A stretch of 64,000 nucleotides of DNA from Bacteroidales bacterium. Its GTDB lineage: Bacteria; Bacteroidota; Bacteroidia; Bacteroidales; UBA4417. The stretch is from NCBI GenBank assembly GCA_016707785.1, contig JADJGZ010000001.1:186001-250000 (forward strand), read 5' to 3'. The position numbers and the translations under genes were made by a program. Below are positions 43,336 through 52,503 of the stretch, piece after piece. Position 1 is the stretch's first letter; the number at the start of each line of letters is the position of its first letter. The notes below the pieces were generated by a model. It searched no databases. It had not been told where the DNA came from and saw only the letters and a program-made list of their open reading frames with translations.

Positions 43336-46062
43336 TTATTTGCTGGCTTTAATAGCAGATTGAGCGGCTGCGAGACGGGCAATTGGCACCCTGAAAGGTG
43401 AACAACTTACATAGGTTAAACCTGCTTTGAAACAGAATTCAACAGATGCAGGATCGCCTCCCTGTTCTCCACAAATACCAACCTTAAGATCCTTACGGGT
43501 TGCACGTCCTTTGTCTACAGCCATTTTTATCAACTGTCCAACTCCATCCTGGTCGATGGTCTGGAAAGGATCTGCTGCAAGGATTTTCATATCCAGGTAC
43601 TCATTCATGAATCCACCAATATCATCGCGGCTGAAACCAAAGGTCATCTGGGTAAGGTCATTGGTTCCAAAGGAGAAAAATTCAGCAGTCATGGCCATTT
43701 TATCAGCCAATAGGCAAGCCCTTGGAATCTCAATCATTGTACCATATTTATAATCAATGGATTTAATACTAAATTTGGCACAAACTTCAGCATAAACGCG
43801 GTCCACGATTTTCTTGGTGAAATCAAGTTCTCCAACTTCGCAGGTAACAGGAACCATGATTTCAGGATGTGGATCATGACCTTCATTGATCAGCTCAACA
43901 GTTGCTTCAAAAATTGCTCTGATCTGCATTTCAGAAACCTCCGGATAAGTGATTCCAAGGCGGACACCACGATGTCCCATCATTGGATTGGATTCATGTA
44001 AACCTTCTCCTCGTTTGGCAACAGCCTCCGAAGATATTCCAAGTGCCTTTGCTAATTCAGCCTGTTTTTCGGCACTCTGAGGAACAAATTCATGTAATGG
44101 CGGATCCAATAACCTGAAGGTAACAGGAAGGGTGTCCATGGCAAGAAGTGTAGCCTTGATGTCTTTCTTTACAAAAACAGAAAGTTCATTAAGTGCTGCT
44201 ACGCGTTCTTCAAGTCCATTACTCAGGATCATCTTGCGAAGCAGGAATAATGGCTGCTCAGATCCTTTACCATAAAACATATGTTCTGTACGGAAAAGGC
44301 CAATCCCTTCAGCACCAAAATCACGTGCATTCTTTGCATCGACTGCAGTATCAGCATTGGTGCGGACACCCATTGTACGATACTTGTCAACAATTTTCAT
44401 GAAGGTCTGGAAACGTGGATTCTCAGTCGCATCCATTAATGGAAGTGCATTCTGGTATACGTGACCTTTTGTTCCGTTCAGAGTTAAGATATCTCCTTCT
44501 TTCAGGATAATATCACTGCCTTCAATCTTAGCCTGCTTGGTTGATACATCTACATGAAGTTTACCGGCACCCACGATGCAGCATTTTCCCCATCCACGGG
44601 CTACGAGTGCAGCATGTGAAGTCATACCACCACGGGCAGTTAGAATACCCTCAGCAGCACGCATACCTTCTACATCTTCAGGATTGGTTTCTTCACGGAC
44701 AAGGATCACTTTTTCACCTTTACGTTGCCATGCTACTGCATCTTCAGCAGTAAATACAATCTTTCCAACAGCGGCACCCGGACCAGCTGGTAGTCCTTTC
44801 ACAATAACACTTACTTTCTTCTCTTCTGCAGGATCGCAAATAGGATGGAGGAGCTCGTCAAGCTGTGCAGGATCTACACGCATAACTGCTGTCTTCTCAT
44901 CGATCAGTCCTTCCTCAAGCATATCCATGGCCATATTCAGTGCGGCTGTGCCGGTACGTTTACCTGCACGACATTGTAACATGTAAAGTTTGCCTTCCTG
45001 GATAGTGAATTCAATATCAAGCATATCCTTAAAACTCTTCTCAAGAATCGTGCGAATATTGTCGAGTTCAACATAAGTAACGGCCATTGATTCCTGCATG
45101 CTATGCAGATGCGCATTCTGCTCATTTTTGGTGTCATCATTGAGAGGACTAGGGGTACGAATACCTGCTACTACGTCTTCTCCCTGGGCATTTACAAGCC
45201 ATTCACCATAAAACAGGTTCTCACCGGTAGCTGGATTACGGGTGAAAGCAACACCTGTTGCTGATGAATCACCCATATTACCAAACACCATTGCCTGAAC
45301 ATTTACAGCAGTTCCCCAATCATCAGGAATACCTTCAATGCGACGATAAGAAACAGCTTTCTTTCCATTCCAGCTTTTGAAAACAGCTTTAATACCACCC
45401 TCGAGTTGTTCCCTTGCATCGTCCGGGAATTCTTTACCAAGACTTTCTTTTACCTTAACTTTGAATGCATCAGCAAGTGCTTTCAGATCATCAGAACTTA
45501 GATCAGTATCAGATTTAACACCTTTTTTGTGCTTATAAGTGTCCAGCATATCATCAAGCTGCTTGCGGATACCCTTGCCATCAACAGGCTCGATACCTTC
45601 AGCCTTTTCCATCACAACATCAGCATACATCATGATCAAACGACGATAGGAATCCCAAACAAACCTCGGATTATTTGTCTTCTTGATCAGACCTGGAATG
45701 GTTGCAGAACAAAGCCCAACATTCAATACTGTATCCATCATACCAGGCATTGAAGCCCTGGCTCCTGAACGACATGACATAAGCAGGGGATTCTCTGAAT
45801 CACCATACTTCATTCCCATTTCACTTTCAACTTTCTTCATCCCTTCCCAAACCTCTGGCATAAGTGAAGCTGGTAGAGCACAACCGTTCTCATAATAATC
45901 GGTACAACCTTCTGTAGTAACAGTAAGACCGGCAGGTACCGGGAGTCCGAGATTCACCATTTCAGCAAGGTTGGCACCTTTACCACCTAAGAGGTTCTTC
46001 ATTGTGGCCTCTCCTTCGGCTTTTTTACCACCAAAGTAATAAACATACTTTTTTTGACTCAT
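43336..46062 (-). CDS. ppdK: Pyruvate, phosphate dikinase
   Basis: 908 residues, full length for the family. An N-terminal ATP-grasp nucleotide-binding region (GGKGANLAEM near residue 27) is followed by the phosphohistidine domain with GGMTSHAALVARG (His483) and the C-terminal PEP/pyruvate TIM barrel ending with GICGEQGGDP (Cys864). It interconverts pyruvate, ATP and phosphate with PEP, AMP and pyrophosphate. Next to pckA it forms a PEP node that can save energy by using pyrophosphate. Its own promoter lies 75 bp upstream. Confidence 0.97.
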   Translation of the reverse strand: MSQKKYVYYFGGKKAEGEATMKNLLGGKGANLAEMVNLGLPVPAGLTVTTEGCTDYYENGCALPASLMPEVWEGMKKVESEMGMKYGDSENPLLMSCRSGARASMPGMMDTVLNVGLCSATIPGLIKKTNNPRFVWDSYRRLIMMYADVVMEKAEGIEPVDGKGIRKQLDDMLDTYKHKKGVKSDTDLSSDDLKALADAFKVKVKESLGKEFPDDAREQLEGGIKAVFKSWNGKKAVSYRRIEGIPDDWGTAVNVQAMVFGNMGDSSATGVAFTRNPATGENLFYGEWLVNAQGEDVVAGIRTPSPLNDDTKNEQNAHLHSMQESMAVTYVELDNIRTILEKSFKDMLDIEFTIQEGKLYMLQCRAGKRTGTAALNMAMDMLEEGLIDEKTAVMRVDPAQLDELLHPICDPAEEKKVSVIVKGLPAGPGAAVGKIVFTAEDAVAWQRKGEKVILVREETNPEDVEGMRAAEGILTARGGMTSHAALVARGWGKCCIVGAGKLHVDVSTKQAKIEGSDIILKEGDILTLNGTKGHVYQNALPLMDATENPRFQTFMKIVDKYRTMGVRTNADTAVDAKNARDFGAEGIGLFRTEHMFYGKGSEQPLFLLRKMILSNGLEERVAALNELSVFVKKDIKATLLAMDTLPVTFRLLDPPLHEFVPQSAEKQAELAKALGISSEAVAKRGEGLHESNPMMGHRGVRLGITYPEVSEMQIRAIFEATVELINEGHDPHPEIMVPVTCEVGELDFTKKIVDRVYAEVCAKFSIKSIDYKYGTMIEIPRACLLADKMAMTAEFFSFGTNDLTQMTFGFSRDDIGGFMNEYLDMKILAADPFQTIDQDGVGQLIKMAVDKGRATRKDLKVGICGEQGGDPASVEFCFKAGLTYVSCSPFRVPIARLAAAQSAIKASK

Positions 46063-46136
46063 TGTTATTTGATGTTAAGTTTATGTTAAATATTGATTTT
46101 CAGTCAATTATATCAATTTTCCTCTGAATTTTTGTG

Positions 46137-46144
46137 CAAAGTTA
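46137..46144 (-). promoter_or_regulatory. ppdK -7 element TAACTTTG
   Basis: Perfect TAnnTTTG on the minus strand, 75 bp before the ppdK start. Confidence 0.55.
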
Positions 46145-46184
46145 AGAAAAACTTTGTCAAAATATTACAGAAGTTCAGGCACAT

Positions 46185-46889
46185 CTATTTGTGGGTCGAC
46201 TGCAATTCAAGCGCATCTAAGATTTGCCAGAGAATGAAGTTATTTTCATGACATACTTTTGTTAGTTCCTTAACTTTATGGTTGGATTGAATCCATTTTC
46301 CTTCCGGTAAAGCCTGCATCGATTCAAGGATGAAACGATCCACCCTTTCAGTATTGACTTCAAAATGGAATTGAAGCGCATATACATGATCCTTATACTT
46401 GAAGGCCTGATTTACTGTAGCTGCTGAACTTGCCATTAATACTGCATCTTCCGGCAGGTCAAAGGTGTCATTATGGATATGAAGTACAATCCGTTCTTCT
46501 CCAAACAATCTGAATATATTGTCTTTACTGGCTTTTTCATTAAATTTTACCGGGTAAAAACCTATTTCAGGCTGATCATTAAGATAAACACCGGCACCTA
46601 AAGCTGCTGCTACTAACTGGGCACCCAGGCAAATTCCCATTACAGTTTTTCCTGAATCAATGGCTTGACTGATAAAATTGATTTCCTCACCAAGCCAGGG
46701 GTATTGTTGTGTTTCATAAACCCCCATTTTCCCGCCCATAACTATGAGCCAATCAAAAGTATCATTTGCAGGCAGGGCATCCAAAAGATCCATCCTGGAA
46801 TAACTCAAAACATGTCCCTTTTGCTGAGCCCATTCTCCTATGGAGGAAAGGTCCTCGAAGGCGTCATGCTGAAGATAATGGATTCTCAT
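46185..46889 (-). CDS. Class I glutamine amidotransferase-like protein
   Basis: 234 residues. The nucleophile elbow GICLGAQL (Cys near residue 90), and the His and Glu in ALQFHFEVNTE (about 172-182), form a complete triad. The fold and length resemble stand-alone GMP-synthase-like amidotransferases (YfeJ/GuaA N-domain type) that hydrolyse gamma-glutamyl amides; no synthetase partner is adjacent. The start lies 5 bp after the uvrA stop, so it is probably co-transcribed with uvrA, although no functional link is obvious. Confidence 0.88.
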   Translation of the reverse strand: MRIHYLQHDAFEDLSSIGEWAQQKGHVLSYSRMDLLDALPANDTFDWLIVMGGKMGVYETQQYPWLGEEINFISQAIDSGKTVMGICLGAQLVAAALGAGVYLNDQPEIGFYPVKFNEKASKDNIFRLFGEERIVLHIHNDTFDLPEDAVLMASSAATVNQAFKYKDHVYALQFHFEVNTERVDRFILESMQALPEGKWIQSNHKVKELTKVCHENNFILWQILDALELQSTHK

Positions 46890-46894
46890 GTTAA

Positions 46895-49732
46895 CTAAGT
46901 TTTTGGGCGAGTCAGTTTATCTTTCAGAAATTTGCCGGTATAAGAATTTTCACATTTTACAAGCTCCTCGGGAGTTCCTTCAAATACTAGATAACCACCA
47001 GCATCTCCTCCCTCAGGTCCCAGGTCAATCACCCAATCAGCAGTTTTGATCACTTCCGGATTATGCTCGATAACAATAACTGTGTGCCCCCTGAGGATCA
47101 GTTCATTGAATGCAATGAGTAGCTTGCTGATATCATGAAAATGTAGTCCGGTGGTAGGCTCATCAAAAATAAACAGGGTAGGGGAATCCGAAATTCCTTT
47201 GGTTAAAAATGAAGCCAGTTTGATACGCTGCGCTTCTCCACCTGAAAAAGTGTCCGACGACTGTCCGAGTTTTAAGTAGCCTAATCCAACATCAGCCAGT
47301 GGTTTAAGTTTGGTAACTATCTTATGGCAACTGCTGTGATGTGATTCATGGGACATAAAAAACTCTATGGCTTGCTCTATGGTCAACCCTAAAATATCTG
47401 AAATGCTATGCTCATGAAATTTAATGTCCAGTACTTCTTCCTTGAATCGCTTTCCTTTGCAGGAATCACAAGTCAGATGGATATCAGCCATAAATTGCAT
47501 TTCTACTTTAACAATTCCATCCCCTTCACATTCCTCACAACGTCCGCCTTCAATATTGAATGAAAAATAGCCGGGTTTATAGCCTCTTAACTTGGATAAA
47601 GGCTGGTCGGAATATAGATTCCTTATTTCGTCGTAGGCTTTTACATATGTTGCCGGATTCGAGCGGGAAGATCGGCCGATTGGGTTCTGATCGATCATTT
47701 CTATATTACTGATCCTGCTATAATCTCCTTCAATCTTATCAAATTTGCCGGTACGTTCACCATAGCCTCCAAACATCTTCTTTATGGCCGGGTATAAAAC
47801 CCTCTTTATTAATGATGTTTTTCCTGAACCGCTTACACCGGTAACAACAGTCAGTGCCTTCAATGGGAATCGTACATTGATATTCTTTAAATTATTTTCC
47901 CTTACACCTTTAACTTCAATATAATCATGCCATCTGCGGCGAGAGGGGGGCACTTCAATTTTCAACTCACCCCTGAGATACTTTCCGGTGAGACTTTTTG
48001 TGTCAGATTCCAGTTCTTTCATTGTTCCCTGGAATACCAATTCCCCGCCATGGCTGCCTGCCAAAGGGCCAATGTCAATAATCTGGTCAGCCGCACGGAT
48101 AACTTCCTCCTCATGCTCCACCACAATCACGGTGTTGCCTATATCCCTTAATCCTTTGATAACGTCAATCAATAAGTGGGTATCCCTGGGATGTAGCCCA
48201 ATACTGGGTTCATCAAGGATATACATAGATCCGACAAGGCTACTTCCTAATGAAGTGGATAAATTGATTCTTTGGGATTCTCCCCCTGATAGTGTGTTTG
48301 ACAATCGATTAAGCGTCAGGTAGGAGAGGCCTACATTTGATAAGTACTTTAAACGGTTCCTGATTTCAATAATAAGCCTTCCGGCAACTTTTTGGTCGAA
48401 TTCAGATAATGCCAGCTGATCCATAAATTCCAGGGAGCCGGAAACTGGCATTAATACAAGGTCAGTAACTGAAATGCCTCCAATCTTCACATAGTTGGCA
48501 TCCTTTCTCAAACGCGTTCCTTTGCAATCAGGACAAATTGTTTTGCCCCGATACCGGGATAACATGACCCTGTACTGAATTTTAAAGGTCTGGCTTTCTA
48601 CCATATTGAAAAAGGATCGAATCCCTTCAAAATACTGATTTCCATCCCATAGCAGGTTTCGCTGGGCTGCGGTAAGCTCAAAATATGATTTATGAACAGG
48701 AAAATCAAACTTATGGGCATACTTCAGGAGTTCGTTCTTGTACTCACTCATCTTTTCACCCTTCCAGCAGGCAACAGCATCCTCATAAACTGACAGGCTT
48801 TTGTCAGGGATCACAAGATCTTCATCGATCCCAATTACACTCCCGAAGCCTTCGCAGGTTTTACAGGCTCCGTAAGGGTTATTAAAGCTGAATAAGTGAA
48901 CTGAAGGCTCTTCAAAGCAAATCCCATCCAATTCAAAACGATTACTGAATTCCTCCTGGCCTTTGATATCATCATATTGATAATCAATAAAACAGCTTCC
49001 ACCTCCTTCAAAAAATGCAGTCTGAACTGAATCTGCCACCCTGGAAGTAAAATCATCATCTGATTGATTCACCGTAAATCTGTCTATCAGGATGAAAAGC
49101 TCCGAAGCCGCTAGATGCTCAGATTCCTGTATAACATCTTCCAATTTCCTGGTTTCTCCATGATGTAAAATCCTTGAGAAACCCTGCTGAAGAATTACAG
49201 TCAAATGCTCCTTCAGGCTTCTTTCTTCCTTGGGTACAATCGGACAAAAGACTAAAACCCTGGTGCCGTTTGGAAAAGCTTTAATAGCATCAACTACATC
49301 TGTCACCGAATGCCGTTTCACCTGGTTGCCGGAGATGGGAGAATAAGTCTTTCCTATCCTTGAGAATAACAATTTAATATATTCATAGATCTCTGTAGAT
49401 GTGCCTACGGTTGATCGGGGATTCCTTGTATTTACCTTCTGCTCAATAGCAATGGCCGGGGCAATACCTTTGATATAATCCACCTCCGGTTTGCTCATCC
49501 TTCCTAGAAACTGCCTGGCATATGCACTCAGGCTCTCCACATATCTTCTCTGCCCGTCAGCATACAAAGTATCAAATGCCAATGACGATTTTCCAGATCC
49601 TGATAACCCTGTAATCACGGTCAGTGAATTCCGCGGTATGGCAACTGAAAGGTTTTTCAGGTTATTCACCCTGGCCCCTTTTATCAGTATAAATTTCCGT
49701 GGATCTAACTGATCAATATCGTAAACTGACAT
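46895..49732 (-). CDS. uvrA: Excinuclease ABC subunit A
   Basis: 945 residues with two ABC modules. Walker A motifs are GLSGSGKSSLAF (near the N-terminus) and GVSGSGKTSLI (about 638-648). Signatures are LSGGESQRINL and FSGGEAQRIKL. Zinc-binding Cys pairs are CKTCEGFG with CPDCKGTRL, and CEECEGDG with CDSCKGKRF. It recognises bulky DNA lesions in nucleotide excision repair and loads UvrB. It is the first gene of a two-gene unit with the amidotransferase. Confidence 0.97.
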   Translation of the reverse strand: MSVYDIDQLDPRKFILIKGARVNNLKNLSVAIPRNSLTVITGLSGSGKSSLAFDTLYADGQRRYVESLSAYARQFLGRMSKPEVDYIKGIAPAIAIEQKVNTRNPRSTVGTSTEIYEYIKLLFSRIGKTYSPISGNQVKRHSVTDVVDAIKAFPNGTRVLVFCPIVPKEERSLKEHLTVILQQGFSRILHHGETRKLEDVIQESEHLAASELFILIDRFTVNQSDDDFTSRVADSVQTAFFEGGGSCFIDYQYDDIKGQEEFSNRFELDGICFEEPSVHLFSFNNPYGACKTCEGFGSVIGIDEDLVIPDKSLSVYEDAVACWKGEKMSEYKNELLKYAHKFDFPVHKSYFELTAAQRNLLWDGNQYFEGIRSFFNMVESQTFKIQYRVMLSRYRGKTICPDCKGTRLRKDANYVKIGGISVTDLVLMPVSGSLEFMDQLALSEFDQKVAGRLIIEIRNRLKYLSNVGLSYLTLNRLSNTLSGGESQRINLSTSLGSSLVGSMYILDEPSIGLHPRDTHLLIDVIKGLRDIGNTVIVVEHEEEVIRAADQIIDIGPLAGSHGGELVFQGTMKELESDTKSLTGKYLRGELKIEVPPSRRRWHDYIEVKGVRENNLKNINVRFPLKALTVVTGVSGSGKTSLIKRVLYPAIKKMFGGYGERTGKFDKIEGDYSRISNIEMIDQNPIGRSSRSNPATYVKAYDEIRNLYSDQPLSKLRGYKPGYFSFNIEGGRCEECEGDGIVKVEMQFMADIHLTCDSCKGKRFKEEVLDIKFHEHSISDILGLTIEQAIEFFMSHESHHSSCHKIVTKLKPLADVGLGYLKLGQSSDTFSGGEAQRIKLASFLTKGISDSPTLFIFDEPTTGLHFHDISKLLIAFNELILRGHTVIVIEHNPEVIKTADWVIDLGPEGGDAGGYLVFEGTPEELVKCENSYTGKFLKDKLTRPKT

Positions 49733-49813
49733 GGATAATTGATTGTAAATTGCTGTTATATAAAGGTTTGTGAGAATGGCGAATGCTGGCCATTCCTATC
49801 GGTTTTCAAGCTG

Positions 49814-49821
49814 CAAAAGTA
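49814..49821 (-). promoter_or_regulatory. uvrA -7 element TACTTTTG
   Basis: Perfect TAnnTTTG on the minus strand 82 bp before uvrA. It lies in the 407-bp divergent gap to the sigma-factor gene, which otherwise holds only that gene's promoter and leader. Confidence 0.55.
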
Positions 49822-49973
49822 CTCATTCCTTTTGAGAATTACATGAAAGTTCAGGATCAACATTTTTAATACTTACCCTTGTTCATCCGAGTATACTCAT
49901 CATGTTTTCAGGAATTTCATATTACCTTTTTATGGAATGGGTTATTAATAGGTAAAGAATTTTACGAAAAATA

Positions 49974-50024
49974 TTGATTTTTCGGAAAAAGTCTTATATT
50001 TGCATAACAATCAGCCTTAAGGCT
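49974..50024 (+). promoter_or_regulatory. ECF sigma gene promoter and start-site palindrome
   Basis: TTGA at 49974-49977 and the perfect -7 box TATATTTG at 49995-50002 are spaced as in Bacteroidota promoters. A 12-bp palindrome AGCCTTAAGGCT (50013-50024) follows at about +5 to +16, a possible operator or start of a 5' hairpin. The leader to the ATG is about 130 nt. Confidence 0.6.
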
Positions 50025-50139
50025 AAAAAGTATTAATCCAGCAATTTCTTGATCTACAGGAAATTATAATAATAGGAGGACCTTTATCGACAGATTTCTA
50101 CGCTTTTAGACTCACCTTTTACTAACTAATTCCGGAGCG

Positions 50140-50727
50140 ATGGAAGCCCCCTTTGTTAGCGATCAGGAGCTAATAAGCGATTATCTGTCAGGTAATCACT
50201 CTAGTCTCGAGGTCCTTATTACACGCCACAAGCAAAAAGTATATTCTTACATTCTACTTGTTGTCAGAGACAGGCATCTGGCTGATGACATTTTCCAGGA
50301 TACCTTTATTAAGGTTATTAACACCTTGAGATCGGGAACCTATAAAGAAGAAGGTAAGTTTATTCAATGGGTTATGCGCATTGCCCATAACCTGATTATT
50401 GATTTCTACCGTAAATCCAAGAGGATTCCTGTAGTTGAAAACAACCAGGAAGATGGGGACATCTTTGATAATCTGAGGATTATTGATGATTCTATTGAAG
50501 AAAGGATCATCGTTGACCAGATTCATGAGGATGTGAGACGCCTGATTAATTATTTACCCGAAGAACAACGGGAAGTATTACTGATGCGTCATTACGCTGA
50601 TATGAGCTTTAAGGATATTGCCGAACAAACAGATGTTAGTATCAATACTGCTCTGGGAAGGATGCGCTATGCCCTTATCAATCTAAGAAAGATGATTGAC
50701 AGGAAAGAAATTACGCTGACTGTCTAA
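50140..50727 (+). CDS. ECF RNA polymerase sigma factor
   Basis: 195 residues. Region 2 contains DRHLADDIFQDTFIKV and WVMRIAHNLIIDFYRK (about 47-90). Region 4 contains LPEEQREVLLMRHYADMSFKDIA with a helix-turn-helix extending to TALGRMRYALINLRK (about 133-185). It is of the RpoE-like type that binds core polymerase and recognises alternative promoters. There is no obvious transmembrane anti-sigma gene beside it; the next frame is a very short ORF. An AGGAGG word at 50074 is too far upstream to serve this start. Confidence 0.95.
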   Translation: MEAPFVSDQELISDYLSGNHSSLEVLITRHKQKVYSYILLVVRDRHLADDIFQDTFIKVINTLRSGTYKEEGKFIQWVMRIAHNLIIDFYRKSKRIPVVENNQEDGDIFDNLRIIDDSIEERIIVDQIHEDVRRLINYLPEEQREVLLMRHYADMSFKDIAEQTDVSINTALGRMRYALINLRKMIDRKEITLTV

Positions 50728-50799
50728 AAAAAATCTTCCTAATTACAATAATAGGGTGTAATTCTCGTTTTCCTGGTATTGATAACCAATCCCAGGTGC

Positions 50800-50976
50800 A
50801 TGACAAAACACTTTACTCTGGAAAACGTTCTTTTAAAAACCCGTTCAAATCGCCAGAATTCTCCTTCTTCCAGGATTCCTTCTAAGGAGAACCTGAAGAT
50901 GATCTTACATTATTCATTGGCCCTTGAGGTTTTAAAAACGAACACGACAGGAAACTGCTTCCTGATTCTTAATTAA
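50800..50976 (+). CDS. Short companion ORF downstream of the ECF sigma gene
   Basis: 58 residues from the ATG at 50800. The start MTKHFTLENVL and the C-terminus (HYSLALEVLKTNTTGNCFLILN in outline, a Y-S-x-A-L-x-V-x-x-T ending in L-N) resemble small proteins found after ECF sigma genes in Bacteroidota, which I recall as longer, with an acidic helical middle. Here the middle is short and basic (RSNRQNSPSSR), so this may be a shortened member. It is followed directly by a terminator, consistent with a sigma-ORF operon. Function unknown; a sigma-interacting role is speculation. Confidence 0.55.
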   Translation: MTKHFTLENVLLKTRSNRQNSPSSRIPSKENLKMILHYSLALEVLKTNTTGNCFLILN

Positions 50977-50986
50977 AATACTATAG

Positions 50987-51009
50987 CCCGCCGTCGAGCG
51001 GGTTTTTTT
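50987..51009 (+). terminator. Intrinsic terminator of the sigma-factor operon
   Basis: CCCGC / GCGGG stem with a six-base loop and seven T, 11 bp after the short ORF. Confidence 0.85.
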
Positions 51010-51040
51010 ATTCCTTTCAATTCGGGATCTTTATGATTCC

Positions 51041-51048
51041 TATATTTG
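51041..51048 (+). promoter_or_regulatory. nth -7 element TATATTTG
   Basis: Perfect TAnnTTTG ending 8 bp before the chosen nth ATG at 51057. It argues against the ATG at 51033 and implies a near-leaderless mRNA. Confidence 0.55.
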
Positions 51049-51056
51049 AATCAACA

Positions 51057-51716
51057 ATGGAAATGAATTCCGGAATTTCCAACGCCCAGAGATATAAGAT
51101 GTTCATTCAGTACTTCCAGGAAAATATGCCTGTAGCTGAAACTGAACTTAAGTTTAAAAGTCCCTATGAATTGCTGGTGGCTGTTATCCTTTCGGCTCAA
51201 TGTACTGACAAAAGGGTGAACCTTATCACCCCTCCATTCTTTAAGGAATTTCCTGATGTAAGTTCTTTATCAAAAGCTTCTTCCGAACAAGTATTTGAAC
51301 TTATAAAAAGTTGCTCCTATCCCAATAATAAGACTAAAAGCCTGATGGGAATGGCCAGGGAATTAATAAGCCTTTACAATGGAGTAGTACCGGAAGACAT
51401 TGATGACTTACAGAAACTACCGGGAGTTGGAAGGAAAACTGCAAATGTGATCGCATCGGTAGTATTTAATAAACCGGCGATGGCTGTGGATACCCACGTG
51501 TTCAGAGTATCAGCAAGAATCGGCCTGACTCACAATGCCAAAACTCCATATGAGGCTGAAATGCAACTGGTAAAAGGAATACCGGAAGATCTCATTCCTA
51601 AAGCACACCATTGGCTCATTCTGCATGGAAGATATGTTTGTATTGCCCGAAAACCACTCTGTGAGACTTGTGGATTAAAAGAGTTTTGTAATTTTTATCT
51701 GGGAAAACAATCTTAA
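51057..51716 (+). CDS. nth: Endonuclease III
   Basis: 219 residues. The helix-hairpin-helix LPGVGRKTANVIAS (about 122-135) carries the catalytic Lys, the catalytic Asp is in AVDTHVFR, and the [4Fe-4S] ligands are spaced C-x6-C-x2-C-x5-C in CIARKPLCETCGLKEFC near the C-terminus. It is a bifunctional glycosylase/AP lyase for oxidised pyrimidines in base excision repair. It is the first gene of nth-bcp. Confidence 0.95.
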   Translation: MEMNSGISNAQRYKMFIQYFQENMPVAETELKFKSPYELLVAVILSAQCTDKRVNLITPPFFKEFPDVSSLSKASSEQVFELIKSCSYPNNKTKSLMGMARELISLYNGVVPEDIDDLQKLPGVGRKTANVIASVVFNKPAMAVDTHVFRVSARIGLTHNAKTPYEAEMQLVKGIPEDLIPKAHHWLILHGRYVCIARKPLCETCGLKEFCNFYLGKQS

Positions 51717-51776
51717 AAATTTATTGTTTATTATCGAAAGAGTAAAGGTTAAACAAACACTTAATAATATCTTCCA

Positions 51777-52229
51777 ATGTCTGTATTAAAAAAAGGTGAT
51801 CCCGCTCCATTTTTCGAAGGGACCGATCAAAATGGTAACATAATAAGTCTAGAAACACTTAAAGGAAGTAAACTGGTGCTGTATTTCTATCCTAAGGATG
51901 ATACACCCGGTTGTACAGCCGAAGCATGTGATCTGAGGGACAATTATGATTCATTGCTAAAACAAGGTTATAAGGTTGTAGGAGTAAGTCCTGACCCGGG
52001 TAAATCGCACCAGAAATTTGCCGAAAAATACCATCTTCCTTTTCCATTACTTCCAGATCCTGAAAAAAATATTATCCAATCATACGGAGTTTGGGGGCCT
52101 AAAAAATTTATGGGAAAAAGTTATGAAGGAGTCCTTAGAACGACCTTTGTCATTTCTGAGGACGGACTGATCCAGGAAGTCATAAGTAAAGTAGATACGA
52201 AAAATCATACAAGCCAGATTCTGGGCTGA
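51777..52229 (+). CDS. bcp: Thioredoxin-dependent peroxiredoxin (BCP/PrxQ)
   Basis: 150 residues, thioredoxin fold. The peroxidatic motif is DDTPGCTAEACDLRD (peroxidatic Cys near residue 46, resolving Cys five residues later as in PrxQ). It reduces hydroperoxides in the cytoplasm. It lies 60 bp after nth on the same strand, followed by a terminator. Confidence 0.95.
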   Translation: MSVLKKGDPAPFFEGTDQNGNIISLETLKGSKLVLYFYPKDDTPGCTAEACDLRDNYDSLLKQGYKVVGVSPDPGKSHQKFAEKYHLPFPLLPDPEKNIIQSYGVWGPKKFMGKSYEGVLRTTFVISEDGLIQEVISKVDTKNHTSQILG

Positions 52230-52282
52230 TCCTTAATATGGGGGCGTTTTAGAAAGGGTTATTGTTAATAAATAATTCCAAG

Positions 52283-52307
52283 AATCCGGTTTTCACCCGG
52301 ATTTTTT
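52283..52307 (+). terminator. Intrinsic terminator after bcp
   Basis: AATCCGG / CCGGATT stem, seven-base loop, six T. Confidence 0.8.
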
Positions 52308-52321
52308 CATGCCAATCTGTC

Positions 52322-52329
52322 TATATTTG
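52322..52329 (+). promoter_or_regulatory. Candidate recA -7 element TATATTTG
   Basis: Perfect TAnnTTTG, but 175 bp before the recA ATG at 52504, so it implies a long leader. A closer word (TAATTTTT near 52460) is weaker. I see no LexA-type palindrome. Confidence 0.45.
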
Positions 52330-52503
52330 TCAAAGAGAATATTGATTCCACTCTGGTAGGTACAAATAACTGTGTTCTAATACATTACACCCATCACCTT
52401 CATAAGGGAAGTGGCTGAAAATGCAATTCCTTTTATGGTTGGGATTCAATATTATCCTAATTTTTACAACAATATCATCAATGAAATTTTAATATTACAA
52501 ATT

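Noticed and set aside
44576..44986. 136-codon plus-strand frame
   Set aside because: Antisense shadow of ppdK, Ser/Pro-rich, no promoter.
50074..50079. Strong Shine-Dalgarno AGGAGG in the sigma-factor leader
   Set aside because: It is 61 bp from the ATG with no start codon at proper distance; likely chance.
52411..52503. 31-codon N-terminal extension of RecA
   Set aside because: No RecA similarity and the ATG at 52504 gives the normal N-terminus.
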